The notes beneath the pieces are model-generated. The model was not told the origin of the DNA, made no database searches, and saw nothing but the letters and a program-made list of their open reading frames with translations. A stretch of DNA of 64,000 nt from Petrosia ficiformis. Lineage: Eukaryota > Porifera > Demospongiae > Haplosclerida > Petrosiidae. The stretch's first letter is position 1. Every line of letters begins with the position of its first letter. The position numbers were made by a program, and so were the translations under genes. The DNA is taken from assembly GCA_947044365.1 (NCBI GenBank), contig OX345636.1, positions 53,609,746-53,673,745 on the forward strand, given 5' to 3'. Shown here piece by piece: positions 53,901-63,667 of this stretch.

Positions 53901-55843
53901 CATGTAAGTACATACATATACATGTATATACCATGTATATGTATGTTTATGGATGTACATGTAAGTACATACATATACATGTACATACAAGGTATATGGA
54001 TGTGAGTATGTACATATACATGTACATATGTACATACAATGTTTATAGATGTAAGTACATAGTATACATGTAAGTACATGCATATACATGTACATACAAT
54101 GTATATGGATGTAAGTACATACATATACATGTATATACAATGTATATGAATGTAAGAACATACATATACATGTACATACAATGTTTATAGATGTAAGTAC
54201 ATACATATACATGTTCATACAAGGTATATGGATGGAGTATGTACATATACATGTACATGTACATACAATGTTTATAGATGTAAGTACATAGTATACATGT
54301 AAGTACATGCATATACATGTACATACAATGTATATGGATGTAAGTACATACATATACATGTATATACAATGTATATGAATGTAAGAACATACATATACAT
54401 GTACATACAATGTTTATAGATGTAAGTGCATACATATCAGGGTCTAATGTAGACATATGTCCTTGAGGGGGCAAAATTAATAATTGTAGAAACTTTGGAG
54501 GGGGGGCATGTTTGGCATGGGCAGGAGAGGCAACCCTATTACGTAGTACTGTATGATATAATAGAATTTAATGAGAATTTAATGATATGTTTGGTAATGG
54601 TGTCATATGCTCAGGGGGGGGGTGGGTGGTGTGGGCATTTGACCCCCCCCCCCCCTGGATTAAACCCTGCATATACATGTACATGTAAATGGTATTTTGT
54701 CCATGTTCCTATTGTATTTTATCTATCTTTCTCCTTTTCTTTCCTCTTGTAATTCTTTACAAAACTTTCTTTCTTGTAGATATCATTATCTAGGTTTGTT
54801 GGTGCTCTTTATTCAGGATATTGGTGACCTAACGTTGGAAGTCACAAAATCTATTTTATATTTTAAAATAAGGAATGGAATAAAACACAAAGTTCCAGAA
54901 AAATTGGCAAATATTGCATTTGCCTTTTTCACTTTACAATGGTATGATTACTAAACTACTCTTCTCATACTATACTATACTATACTATACTATACTCTAC
55001 TGTATTGTATTGTATTGTATTGTACTGTGTACTGTATTATACTATACTGTGTACTATACTGTACTCTACTCTACTGTATTGTATTGTATTGTACTGTGTA
55101 CTGTATTATACTATACTGTACTTGTGCTATACTGTACTATACTCTACTGTACTGTATTGTATTGTCTTACACTATACTGTGCTGTACTATACATGTACTA
55201 AACTGTATTGCACTCTACTGTACTGTATTATACTATGCTGTACTTGTGCTATACTGTACTATACTCTACTTTACTGTACTGTATTGTATTTTCATATTGT
55301 GCAATATGTATATATATAATACTGTACCGTACTGTTCTTCATGTGTGTTAATGTGAATGCGCTATAACAGTATTATCAACAGTGTACTGCTTTACACTTT
55401 ATACAGTAGAGTGCTACTTGGGGATTTTTTAATTATCTTATCCTGGGGTAAACTTGATCAGCTGAAAAACGAGACTCAGAAGTACTGATTTTCACACAGC
55501 TGATACATAACTATACATAATACACTTTATCACGATTAAGTAATGTTTACTTTTCTCTTCCTATGACAGGATTGTCTTTCGATTATACTGGTTTATGACA
55601 AAGGTTGTTTACTCTAGTTCATATGTGAGTGTGCAGATGATTCCAAATGGACCATTCTATCTCTCTTTCAACATCATGTTACTAGCACTGTATTCTATGC
55701 AAGTGTATTGGTTTATATCTATAGTGAAGTTGCTTGTGAAAGTATTAAGTGGAGAGGAAGTTAAAGACACAAGGGAGACTGACGAAGATGAAGCAGCAAG
55801 GCAATTATCCGTGGAGAAAGCTAAACGTGTCAAAACGGATTGA
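44921..55843 (+). CDS. CERS-like: Ceramide synthase-like TLC protein, gene 3 (six exons, 350 aa)
   Basis: Exons are 44921-45042, 46634-46787, 48085-48244, 52705-52885, 54780-54941 and 55570-55843, totalling 1053 nt. The start MKTVDPINLTGTYTLYSPVF parallels gene 2. Exon 4 has SELYWLYMLQMGFYVH and MLHHFLTLGLLSYS; exon 5 has FIQDIGDLTLEVTK, so the His before the Asp is Gln here. The C-terminal tail (EEVKDTRETDEDEAARQLSV, then KRVKTD) is shorter than in gene 2. Exon 3 is clearly more diverged from genes 1 and 2 than exon 4 is. Role inferred as for gene 2: N-acylation of sphingoid bases in the ER. The stop is 245 bp from the ATG of gene 4. Introns 3 and 4 carry nested transposons and minisatellites. 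Confidence 0.9.
45043..46633. other. Gene 3 intron 1; no gene recognised
   Basis: Contains a G tract (about 45371-45384) next to GGGCACACGAAAG, probably the remains of a short insertion, and a copy of the GTGCCATCAGCAATAA dispersed block near 46465-46490. Nothing coding is apparent. Confidence 0.4.
47421..47728. mobile_element. MITE with ATCCCTATA ends, complete copy
   Basis: It starts ATCCCTATATTTGCTTTG and ends GAAAGCAATTATAGGGAT, an inverted terminus of about 18 bp. Inside are CTTTCTGTGTACTCAAAAGC and GGGAATAACGCAACTTCC blocks found, in either orientation, at 1452, 13560, 16917, 46375 and 58321. Non-coding. Confidence 0.7.
48776..50503. mobile_element. TATGTGAC-ended element with a nested MITE
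   Basis: Left end TATGTGACTGTGGATGAGAA, right end TTCTCATCCACGGTCACATA, an inverted repeat of about 20 bp. It holds CTGT microsatellites (48845-49010) and the second MITE at 49146-49800. A short frame at 50066-50254 has no recognised family. There is no transposase. It sits in intron 3 of gene 3. Confidence 0.65.
49146..49800. mobile_element. Nested MITE, ATACCGTTTTCGCGG ends
   Basis: Left ATACCGTTTTCGCGGTTCAT and onward (ACGTGTGTT.ATAATCCC); right GGGATTATTAACACACGTAT then GAACCGCGAAAACGGTAT. The inverted repeat is about 38 bp with few mismatches. A 23 bp A-run at about 49410-49432 lies inside. Non-coding. Confidence 0.75.
50928..51169 (+). pseudogene. THAP zinc-finger domain, broken
   Basis: CLVCGNT (first Cys pair) is read in one frame. 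After the A-run at about 50950 another frame gives FHFHYNRFPSNNDMRKQWLE, AL and SSRICNRHFRDEDA, the C-terminal Cys-His pair of a C2CH finger. A one-base change therefore separates the two halves. The hAT insertion at 51170 then cuts the frame after HWTRI. Confidence 0.7.
51170..51871 (-). mobile_element. hAT element (702 bp) with 8 bp target duplication
   Basis: Ends TAGTGATGCACCGATA and TATTGGTGCATCACTA, flanked by an exact 8 bp repeat CTCGTATC (51162-51169 and 51872-51879). The minus strand encodes an N-terminal BED finger: MAKTSRIWN, then after a frame change ITVAEDTRYAVCNECKTSVA and HLQTKH (C-x2-C, H-x4-H). The rest of the transposase is missing, so this is a deletion derivative. Confidence 0.88.
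52410..52704. other. Intron 3 segment nearly shared by all three genes
   Basis: From about GAAGCACTTGTGAGTATTAA to the exon 4 acceptor the sequence closely matches 8800-9065 and 23820-24065, including CAGACTAATGACTAAG and CCCCAGGTCCCAATTGTTC. It appears better conserved than the adjoining gene 3 exon 3, which is unusual for an intron. Confidence 0.6.
52914..53330. repeat. 33 bp minisatellite in gene 3 intron 4
   Basis: The unit is TATAAAAGGTCACTGAATAA plus CTGTGCCTGTCCA, or the GGTTGTGCA variant, repeated about 12 times. Because 33 is divisible by three, it opens minus-strand frames of 130-150 codons that are not genes. One related unit (AAAAGGTCACTGACATTTGA) stands at the same place in genes 1 and 2 (about 9280, 24280), so the array grew from it. 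Confidence 0.9.
53770..54437. repeat. ACATACATATACATGTA minisatellite
   Basis: Degenerate tandem units of about 50 bp built on GTAAGTACATACATATACAT and GTATATACAATGTATATGGA. Larger blocks recur (54060-54180 resembles 54300-54420). Long minus-strand frames through it are repeat artefacts. Confidence 0.85.
54438..54669. mobile_element. Short hAT-like MITE, CAGGGT ends, G- and C-tracts
   Basis: Starts CAGGGTCTAATGTAG and ends GGATTAAACCCTG. It contains G runs (GAGGGGGG) and a C run of about 12 just inside the right end. CAGGG-type termini suit hAT elements. It has no coding capacity and interrupts the minisatellite. Confidence 0.5.
54955..55345. repeat. TACTA/TACTG satellite in intron 5 of gene 3
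   Basis: Pentamers TACTA and TGTAT with CTGTGTACTG blocks. It is shorter and more diverged than the arrays in genes 1 and 2 but lies at the same intron position, right after the exon 5 donor. Confidence 0.85.
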
Positions 55844-56088
55844 ATTGACAGTTTGGTCTAATAACCATCTATAGTCTATTGTCATTTTACTAAACCATAG
55901 TGTTATTGAAGTGACTCCCGTTTTTTGAAACAAAATTAAAAAATGTTTTAAATTATTATTAATAATTATAATTATCACATAACTTTGGTGGGCGTAACCT
56001 CGTAAACTTATATACATATGCGGTATATCGTATGATTTCACACATTTTGCAGCAGCAACCAGCAATTGCAAGAAGTATCAGAGTGATC
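55844..56088. other. Short intergenic gap between genes 3 and 4
   Basis: Only 245 bp separate the stop of gene 3 from the chosen ATG of gene 4. It holds ACAAAATTAAAAAATG and AT-rich sequence but no canonical AATAAA. An in-frame ATG at 56032 would lengthen gene 4 by 19 codons and shorten the gap further. Confidence 0.5.
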
Positions 56089-56313
56089 ATGTTGTCTCCA
56101 GAAGCCATTGCTGCTCGTGACAGTGTTTTGTATACTCCAATTGGAGTAGGAGCTTGCAGGAACACAACATATGGAACATACTCGCCTTTCTTCCCCGATC
56201 CTTTTACATGTCTCTCAGAAACTATACCATCAGTAGTTACTCATTTCTCAGAAAAGTGAGTTAAACAGTTGATTTGATATACCTAAAAACTTTTTTTTTT
56301 AATAATAGTAATA

Positions 56314-56356
<43 letters not shown>

Positions 56357-59300
56357 TATATATAATTATACACACATTACCTTACATGCAAAATTCAATC
56401 GATGTTTGCTGTATGCTATAAAGCAAATGAAATTTTGGGTTGTCACATCCAGTGGCGTAGCCAGACCGTAATTTATACCTGGGCCTAAAAAAAACAATTG
56501 GGGTGCAAAACGTGGCGAAACATTTTTACCTAATTATTTATTCATGATGGGCGTGTCGATTAATAATATTGACATGAATAACGCAACCAAGAAGCCGGAC
56601 AGTTGTAGTTATACTGCGACATCATCAGGAATTCCGCCAAGAACTTGTACATGCTACTGTTAAAATCATCATTGGTGGTCCTGATATCATTACTTTCCAG
56701 CTGTATCACTGTTCATCAGTTTCATAACTGTGCTGCAGCCTTTGTCGCTTAGAAGCAGAAGAATCTAACTGATTCACATCTAAACAGTCCGCTGTCTACC
56801 TTTACTTTGCTTCTGAAAGGCCTCAAATAAACAAACTTGACAAGTGTCAGAATACATATAATTGTTATTAATAATTAGCATAATTAAAATTAAAATTTAA
56901 TTCTGATGCCCGAGCCCAGGCCCGCCAGGCCCGGGTGTAGCTACGCCACTGGTCACATATTTTTCAAACCACAAAATACTATAATTTATGATTGAGTGAG
57001 AACTAATACACTCCTAACATTTCTATATGAGACTATAATTATAAATATAACATTGTTTCGTGACTTCTTATATGAAGTAACAACTATCTAGAAAGGACAA
57101 TCATAATACTACCAAATTTCAATGGCTTCCTGTATAAAATATGTGAGTGTGAGTAGTCAACATTTATGGCCGGAACTAATCCTGTCTTTTACTATCGGGG
57201 TATCTGTTAACTGTCAGGTACCCAGATAATTGTTTCAAGCAAAAAATCATGAATCATTTCTGGTACTCACCCTTTTGCTGTATTGAAGTGCAGTAGATGT
57301 TTATGCAAGAAGCAGGCATGTTTTTACAGATTGTTCTGCACTCTACTGTATTGTATTTTCATATTGTGCGATACTGTACTACATGTACATGTATATATAT
57401 AATACTGTACCATACTGTTCTGTTATTATATTTTCATATTGTTTTCATATATAATGCTGCAATTTGCTCTAAAGCGAGAATGTAGTTGATATTTATGTAC
57501 ATGTACACATTTATATTGTAGTTAGTTGATCCATGTGTACGTGTAGGTGATATCCATGTACACATTTATATTGTAGTTAGTTGATCCATGTGTACATGTA
57601 GGTGATATCCATGTATACATTTATATTGTAGTTAGTTGATCCATGTGTACGTGTAGGTGATATCCATGTATACATTTATATTGTAGTTACATGTAGTTGA
57701 TCCATGTGTACGTGTAGGTGTTATCCATGTATTCATTTATATTGTAGTTAGTTGATCCATGTGTACATGTAGGTGATATCCATGTATACATTTATAATGT
57801 AGTTAGTTGATCCATGTGTACGTGTAGTTGATATCCATGTATACATTTATATTGTAGTTAGTTGATCCATGTGTACATGTAGGTGGTATCCATGTATACA
57901 TTTATATTGTAGTTAGTTGATCCATGTGTACATGTAGGTGGTATCCATGTATACATTTATATTGTAGTTAGTTGATCCATGTGTACATGTAGGTGGTATC
58001 CATGTATACATTTATATTGTAGTTAGTTGATCCATGTGTACATACATGTAGTTGATGTACATGTCAACCTCTTAATTAAATAGAGTATTGTGGTATTATA
58101 GAATTACAGTGTAGTATATCTCCCACATTTATCTAATCAACCAAGTAATTATAACTATGTCATCTAGTGTATACTATTACATGTACCTGTACTTGTAAAA
58201 TTTCATTTTCCCACACTTAAATGTGTTTGCATTAATAGAGATTTTACCTACATGTATAATTATTCCAAAAAAAAAAGATAAACTTTAGATATGTACCAAT
58301 ACCAATCAAGATATATGTATATCCCTATGACTGCTTTGTGGTGTCCAGCATTCAGTAATTATGGCTGAATTTATCATGCCTGAAACACAACAGCCTATTA
58401 TAGTTATTATTTTGATTATCTACTCTCCTTGCCTTTCAAAGGACCTTGTAGAACTTTAGGAACATATTTCGGATAGAATAGCTAGCTATTGGTTCCAGTT
58501 TCTACATAAGCTACAAGCAGCTTTCTTTCTGCTGATCTGTAGTGCTCAAGCGCATTTTCTTTTACGCTCCAGACCCATTAATTGACCAAGTCCCCCGGAA
58601 TGATGCAACTTCCTTAACTACGTATACAACGCATCCTCATGCATTTGACACAAAGATATACATGTATATATATGTAGTTTGATCCTGTGGGAAAGCAATT
58701 ATAGGGATGACCATAAAAAATTATTATTACACTTACTACTATATTAATTATTATACATGATGTTATCGGAGATGTAAAACGAAAGAAGAAGAAAGAAAGA
58801 AAGAAAGAAAGACACCTGAGGCAATGGAAAAATGAAAATGAGAGTTGCCTCAGGTGGGATTCGAACCCATGACCCTCTGTATTCCAGACAGATGTACACA
58901 TGTACATGTAGGTTACATCAATCGATACTGATACTAAAGGTTATTCACGTTCACCATGCCCTCAGAAAAATGTTCATAACTTTAGTTTGGAATGTCCAAC
59001 AATTTTTTTTGCCTGCACCAATTTCATATAATAGTCCTTCCATTCTTTTTTGTGTATGTCAAATTTCAATCCATGGCTTCATTATTGAGTTACATGTATT
59101 AACCTTATGACATTAAACTACCGTAATTCGGGAAAATTTCGTACTATAAAAATTTTCGTATAACAGTATGCGTACGAAATTTAAAAATTCGAAAATTAAC
59201 GGGTATATGGAAATAAACGGTATTCGTAAATAATAACGTACGCACGTACAAAAATGTATACATACGAAAAATAAAAATTCAAAATATTTTAGAGACGAAA

Positions 59301-62300
59301 TATTCCCGATTTACGGTATACATTATATTACATATAAAGTCATCACATCATAATTTTGAGGACATCGTGAATGTGAACTGACTATACAAGTAATAGCTGA
59401 TGCAACTAGTGTTGTTTATTAGTGTTGTTTTAGTAATGAACACTTTTAGTTATATGTGACCGGCTCTGCGAAAACCAGTCTTTTGGATCAAAATATAATT
59501 TGGAGATATGATCGAAAATAGACAGTTCTGAATTATTTGGGTTATCACTGTTTTATTACATAAAAAGCTTCACAAATGTCTTACCTGTCTTCTGATACCT
59601 TTAGCAAGTCTTAGAGACCTCTCTGTGCTTCCCTAGCCACTGCTAAATAAATTGCTAATCATTAATTTATTTGCGTTTTTCTCTAAATATAGTATTTGTG
59701 ACTACCATGGTTTAATTGCTTGCTGTAGCTTTGTCTTTTACATGATTGGGATGTACATGTATAATATATCATTTTAGAGCTAATTTAATGATCTATTCAG
59801 GTAAGACAAAAAAATCAATTTTGAAATTTTGATCCATAAGACTGGTTTTCGCAGAGCCGGTCACATATGTCTAGTTTATCACAACTTTAGTTATACATGT
59901 AGTTATGAATTTTTGATGTATACATGTATATAGTTAATCAATTATTGACCAATATTCACTTCATTTAGTTACAGTTATTGCAATACAAATCTTTGGTTTA
60001 GTTATAGTTTAGTTAACTTAAAATGATAATGCCTTACTAAAAGGTATTAGTTTTTATAATTAACTAAAGCAACACTAATAATTATGTATAAACATACATT
60101 GTATATAAACATGTGCATATTATTTAGTTTATTATGCTGGCATAATAGTAAAGTAAGCAAATATGTAAACAATAGAAATAAACAATAACAATCATAATAA
60201 ATAAAAAAAACCAATAGATATATACATATACACATATATATTGTATAAAAAAAAAGAATAAATAAATAATAATAATAATAAAATAAATTAAGTCAGATTG
60301 ATTAGTAGGGGCCGAACCCACAATTGAAACAGCATTTCCCCGTTGCACAGCTACCGAAATCTGCTGCAATAAGAAGGTTCGAGACTTTGGTTCCAATGTA
60401 TGTACATGAATACGATTGCCCAAATCATTAATAAAATCGATTGCCACTGGACCTATAACACCAGAACAGCACCTGCTTCAGAAACAGCTAAAGCTTCATT
60501 GAAAGATGCAAACGGGTCGGGACATGTGGCATCCCAAACAAGAGAACGGCCTTCTTTCTAAGGAGCAATGGTAATACCATCAGGTTGTTTACCATCTGAA
60601 TGGCTGAGACCTGAAGGTTCTAGCCTAGAGGGTATCTGAGCCGAGGACAATGCTCTCTGGACAATACTATTGATGGCTGCGTGACGGAAGTGACGCCCCT
60701 CACTCTTGACACAACTAAGTCCATGTCTAGCAAATTCATCTACCTCTGCACCACAATGACAGCATCGATGTGGTTGACATAATGGAACACTGAGACGAAG
60801 ACCAACAGCAATTCTGACAGATTCATTGTCCATGCGTAGACCCAAGGAAGATACTGGGAAAACATTAAGCCATGCACCTGACTCTTTGGTAGCTACAGCC
60901 AATAATCTAATGCGGGTCTTGGTATCTGTGGCTGCCTCTAATAAATGATCATAAACCTCTTGCGTATGTGGATAATCCCAAGATCTTTGCTTGATGTCAG
61001 CTAGAGGGGGAGGTTGGAAACTATGTCCATCAGACCACACACTAAGGGCATCTAACTTGGCTGAATAAGAAACACCCTTCAAACTCTCTAGAAGAATCCT
61101 GGTAATGAGGCTCGAGGAACCAGCAGCTGAAGCAAGAAAAGCAGAAGGAGCAAGCTGGACAACACTACAAACACTAATACCACCCATACTAACTGGGAGT
61201 GTAGCCTGTAGCCAAGCTGAGTTGTCATCAAGACAAACATAGTAAAGAATTCGAACATAATTAAATTAAAAATTCTAATAATTAATTGAGGTCAGTAATA
61301 AAAGCCCAAAAAATCATGGGTGAAACAGAAGATGAAATCCTCTCTGCTCATGAATCTACAATTATACTACAATACATTACTAGTGCATGTGTTGATGTAC
61401 ACATGTACATGTACATATTGAATTATTGATTTGTTATATACATGTACATGTGTGTGTGTGTATGTATGTTTGTATTAATATTAAAGTACAGACTATGTTA
61501 CTCTCACCTTTGATGATAATGGCACAAGTAGGTATAAAGTAATTTACAGTAAGAAAACCGTTTTTTACATTTTACTTTGTTTTGTGTGTTTAGTGCCCTT
61601 GTTGTTTAAATTTGTCAGCATATTATAATTTTAAGGAAATACAATAATAGGGAAATACATGTATGCAGGAATAATAATAGTACGGTTTTGTGGGAACTGC
61701 TCAAAAGAATAATGTGTGAAAATTGGAGCATAATGTACTCAGGCCTAATTGCTAGACTTTGTGTATTTCGTTGCTATATACATGTACTATAGTCCTCTTT
61801 CCTATGCACATGTACAATGTACTGTACATGTACTATAGTCCTCTTTCCTATGCACATGTACAATGTACTGTACATGTACTATAGTCCTCTTTCCTATGCA
61901 CATGTACAATGTACTGTACATGTACTTTGTATTCAGTTAAGTTTTTGACAATTCACTTCATTTATGACATTTTTTCCATACCACTATACACTATTCAGGT
62001 GAGCCTGATGAGCAAGCCTCATCTTAGCCATGCAGGTCTACGAATGCTCTCTCTAATCCTGCTTCAATCCCACTGGGATGAACAGTTACTGTATTCATGT
62101 GGTTATTGCTTGCTTAGGCTCACCCCTATTTTCTATTGAACCAGACAGGTGATAATCATCAGAGAGGTGTGCCTGTACATGTATATCATGTTTAGGGTCA
62201 GTCCCAAGGGGGAGGTATTCTGGTAATACCATATGTAATACATTTGCCCACATTGTTTACTAAACTAAACTACATATTGCAATTGTTATAACTAACTAAA

Positions 62301-63390
62301 ATAAAAAATCGCTAAAACTAAAACCCAAGCCTAATATTATTTTAATTAATCAACTAAAAGTATTTTAAAACGGTCATACTATAGCTACATGTACATGTAT
62401 GTGTGTACATGTATGTATGTATTTACTACATATGTACATACATAATACATGTATACATATATACATATACATTCATGTGGTGAAAGTAACTATAGTAAAA
62501 TATTAACTATATGTACAGGCATATGTGCATGTGTATATGTGTATAACTATATGTATATGTGTATAACTATATGTAAACTAACAGTACATTTGTGTGCACA
62601 TACATGTGATGTTATCGGAGACGTAGAAAGAAAGAAAGACACCTGAGGCAATGGAAAAATGAAAAATGAGAGTTGCCTCAGGTGGGATTCGAACCCACGA
62701 CACTCTGTACTCTAGACAGATGCTCTACCAACTGAGCTACCAAGACAGCTCAGCTGGCAGGGTCCGAACATGTATGTTGTGTGACTATTAATTTTAAGGT
62801 GTGATGATTTATTATATTATGCACTTAATTAACTACTAGAATGGTAACTACTACGTCTGAATTACAAATAATATAGTATTATACTATTAATGAATTACTA
62901 GTAGAGTTTCACAACAAATTCGTCAGGTTATGTTACTCATAAAGTTACCTACTCATTGTTAGCTTATACAGTACAACAGGTAGTATTTAGGGTGAGGGGT
63001 GGTGGTGGGGGTAGTGCATTTGCCCCCTTTACTAAAATCTTGCCCTACATGTACTTGTAATTTAATTATTAAATTGCAATCTTTTGAGGTCAAACATTAG
63101 CAACCAAAAGTGATCTCAGAGATTAGTAAAATTTGAAAATCATTACCTGCTAAATCTGCAATGAGAGCAAATCACTCTGATTTAAAATAATTTATCTTGA
63201 GGTACGTATAATATCATTTTATTTCATTCTTTATAGTTTCCCAAGAAATGGTCTCGGTCCCTGGCTACAACAGACATGGGAATGGCACTATTCATGTTCT
63301 TATGTATCAAATACAGATCTGCTCAATGTTGTATTAATTGCAGTCCTATTCACTATCGTTCGACATATCTTGAATGAAGTACTTCTCAAG
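56089..63390 (+). CDS. CERS-like: Ceramide synthase-like protein, gene 4 (exons 1-2; continues beyond window)
   Basis: Exon 1 (56089-56255) encodes MLSPEAIAARDSVLYTPIGV... with GTYSPFFPDPF aligning to TLYSPVFPNPF of genes 2 and 3. Exon 2 (63237-63390) encodes FPRNGLGPWLQQTWEWHYSC ... IVRHILNEVLLK, the same length (154 nt), phase and WEWHY motif as exon 2 of the other copies. The TLC domain must lie in later exons outside the window. This copy is the most diverged and has a longer N-terminus. Intron 1 is nearly 7 kb and full of MITEs, SINEs and a retrotransposon fragment. Start choice is uncertain: an in-frame ATG at 56032 also exists. The ceramide-synthase role is inferred from paralogy. Confidence 0.75.
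56300..56366. repeat. (TA)n microsatellite
   Basis: Alternating AT/TA run with one AATATA interruption, in intron 1 of gene 4. Confidence 0.9.
56450..56951. mobile_element. hAT MITE, CAGTGGCGTAGC ends, 502 bp
   Basis: Left CAGTGGCGTAGCCAGAC, right GTGTAGCTACGCCACTG. Flanking 8-mers GTCACATC and GTCACATA agree at seven of eight positions, as expected for a hAT target duplication. GC-rich CCCAGGCCCGCCAGGCCC lies near the right end. Non-coding. Confidence 0.8.
57480..58050. repeat. 55 bp minisatellite
   Basis: The unit starts GTAGTTAGTTGATCCATGTG and continues TACATGTAGGTGATATCCAT, GTATACATTTATATT; about ten copies in intron 1 of gene 4. Variants differ mostly at GTACGTGTAG/GTACATGTAG and GATATCC/GGTATCC. 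Confidence 0.9.
58321..58708. mobile_element. MITE with ATCCCTATA ends, second full-length copy
   Basis: Starts ATCCCTATGACTGCTTTGTG and ends GGGAAAGCAATTATAGGGAT. Inner blocks CCGGAATGATGCAACTTCCT and TTAACTACGTATACAACGC match 47421-47728 in the same orientation. Non-coding. Confidence 0.65.
58742..58892 (-). mobile_element. tRNA-derived SINE, truncated copy
   Basis: Matches 62608-62768: a (GAAA)n run, CACCTGAGGCAATGG, the inverted TTGCCTCAGGTG, and a minus-strand B box GGTTCGAATCCC. It ends within the anticodon arm (CAGACAGATG), so the A-box half is missing. Confidence 0.75.
59420..60077. mobile_element. TAGTGTTG-ended MITE, interrupted by another MITE
   Basis: Left TAGTGTTGTTTTAG, right TTAACTAAAGCAACACTA, same family as 327-802. 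Its interior has TTTAGTTATAGTTTAGTTAA runs and is broken by the element at 59453-59867. Confidence 0.6.
59453..59867. mobile_element. MITE with TATGTGACCGGCTCTGCG ends
   Basis: Left TATGTGACCGGCTCTGCGAA (then AACCAGTCTT) and right AAGACTGGTTTTCGCAGAGC (then CGGTCACATA) are perfect inverted repeats of about 30 bp, around 350 bp of non-coding sequence. The outer TA could be the target duplication. Confidence 0.85.
60286..61187 (-). pseudogene. Non-LTR retrotransposon 3' end (CCHC plus restriction-like endonuclease)
   Basis: The open part (60558-61187) reads MGGISVCSVVQLAPSAFLAS..., then CCHCGAEVDEFARHGLSCVK (a Cys/His knuckle), then LEPSGLSHSDGKQPDGITIA, then a stop where the next codons are KEGRSLVWDATCPDP. 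The order of knuckle, PD and WD resembles the restriction-like endonuclease that follows reverse transcriptase in R2-type elements. A further frame change occurs near 60455, and the 3' part reads NDLGNRIHVHTLEPKSRT, ISVAVQRGNAVSIVGS. The element ends in an ATT/ATTT-rich tail (60250-60290). The reverse transcriptase is missing (5' truncation). It is inactive. Confidence 0.7.
61188..61780. other. No gene recognised
   Basis: Intron 1 of gene 4. ACATGTAC and GTGTGTGT simple runs near 61390-61470, otherwise featureless. Confidence 0.4.
61783..61925. repeat. 46 bp tandem repeat, three copies
   Basis: Unit GTACTATAGTCCTCTTTCCT plus ATGCACATGTACAATGTACTGTACAT, three near-identical copies in a row. 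Confidence 0.9.
62380..62480. repeat. ACATGTA/TACATA simple repeat
   Basis: Degenerate run of TACATGTA, TGTATGTA and ATACATAT units; no other content. Confidence 0.7.
62608..62768 (-). mobile_element. tRNA-derived SINE, complete-looking copy
   Basis: Minus strand order: tRNA-like head (62674-62746), a short body whose CACCTGAGGCAA and TTGCCTCAGGTG form an inverted repeat, and a TTTC-rich tail. A second, truncated copy lies at 58742-58892, showing dispersal. SINEs are transcribed by RNA polymerase III from the internal boxes in the head. Confidence 0.8.
62674..62746 (-). ncRNA. tRNA-like cloverleaf in the SINE head
   Basis: 73 nt that fold fully: acceptor GTCTTGG with CTGAGGC (several G-U pairs), D arm GCTC/GAGC with A box TAGCTCAGTTGGTAGAGC, anticodon arm TCTGT/ACAGA with loop CTAGAGT (anticodon AGA), short variable loop, T arm GTGGG/CCCAC with B box GGTTCGAATCCC, discriminator A. 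An AGA anticodon would imply tRNA-Ser, but the long variable arm of tRNA-Ser is absent, so I call it a SINE head and not a tRNA gene. Confidence 0.7.
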
Positions 63391-63667
63391 GTTTGTTGTA
63401 TATACGTATATATGTACGTATCAGAGTCATTGTCTGGATACTTATAGTAAGAAGATAATCACATGTACTGTACAGTATATGCCAATAAAAAGTTAAGGTT
63501 TCTACTGAATTTATCAAACCGAGTGCCAAAGATGCGAGGTTTGATAAATCAGTGGAACTACCTGTATACCGAGGTGTATAACAGACTTCTACCATTGGCA
63601 CACACTTTTATTGTTTCCATGCTAACATATGCAGTTCACTAACCTGGCTTTTGCATTTATAGTAGCA

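Noticed and set aside
52863..54474. Minus-strand frames of 130-215 codons
   Set aside because: Products of the 33 bp and ACATGTA minisatellites.
62674..62746. Functional tRNA-Ser(AGA) gene
   Set aside because: No long variable arm, embedded in a dispersed SINE with a truncated second copy nearby.
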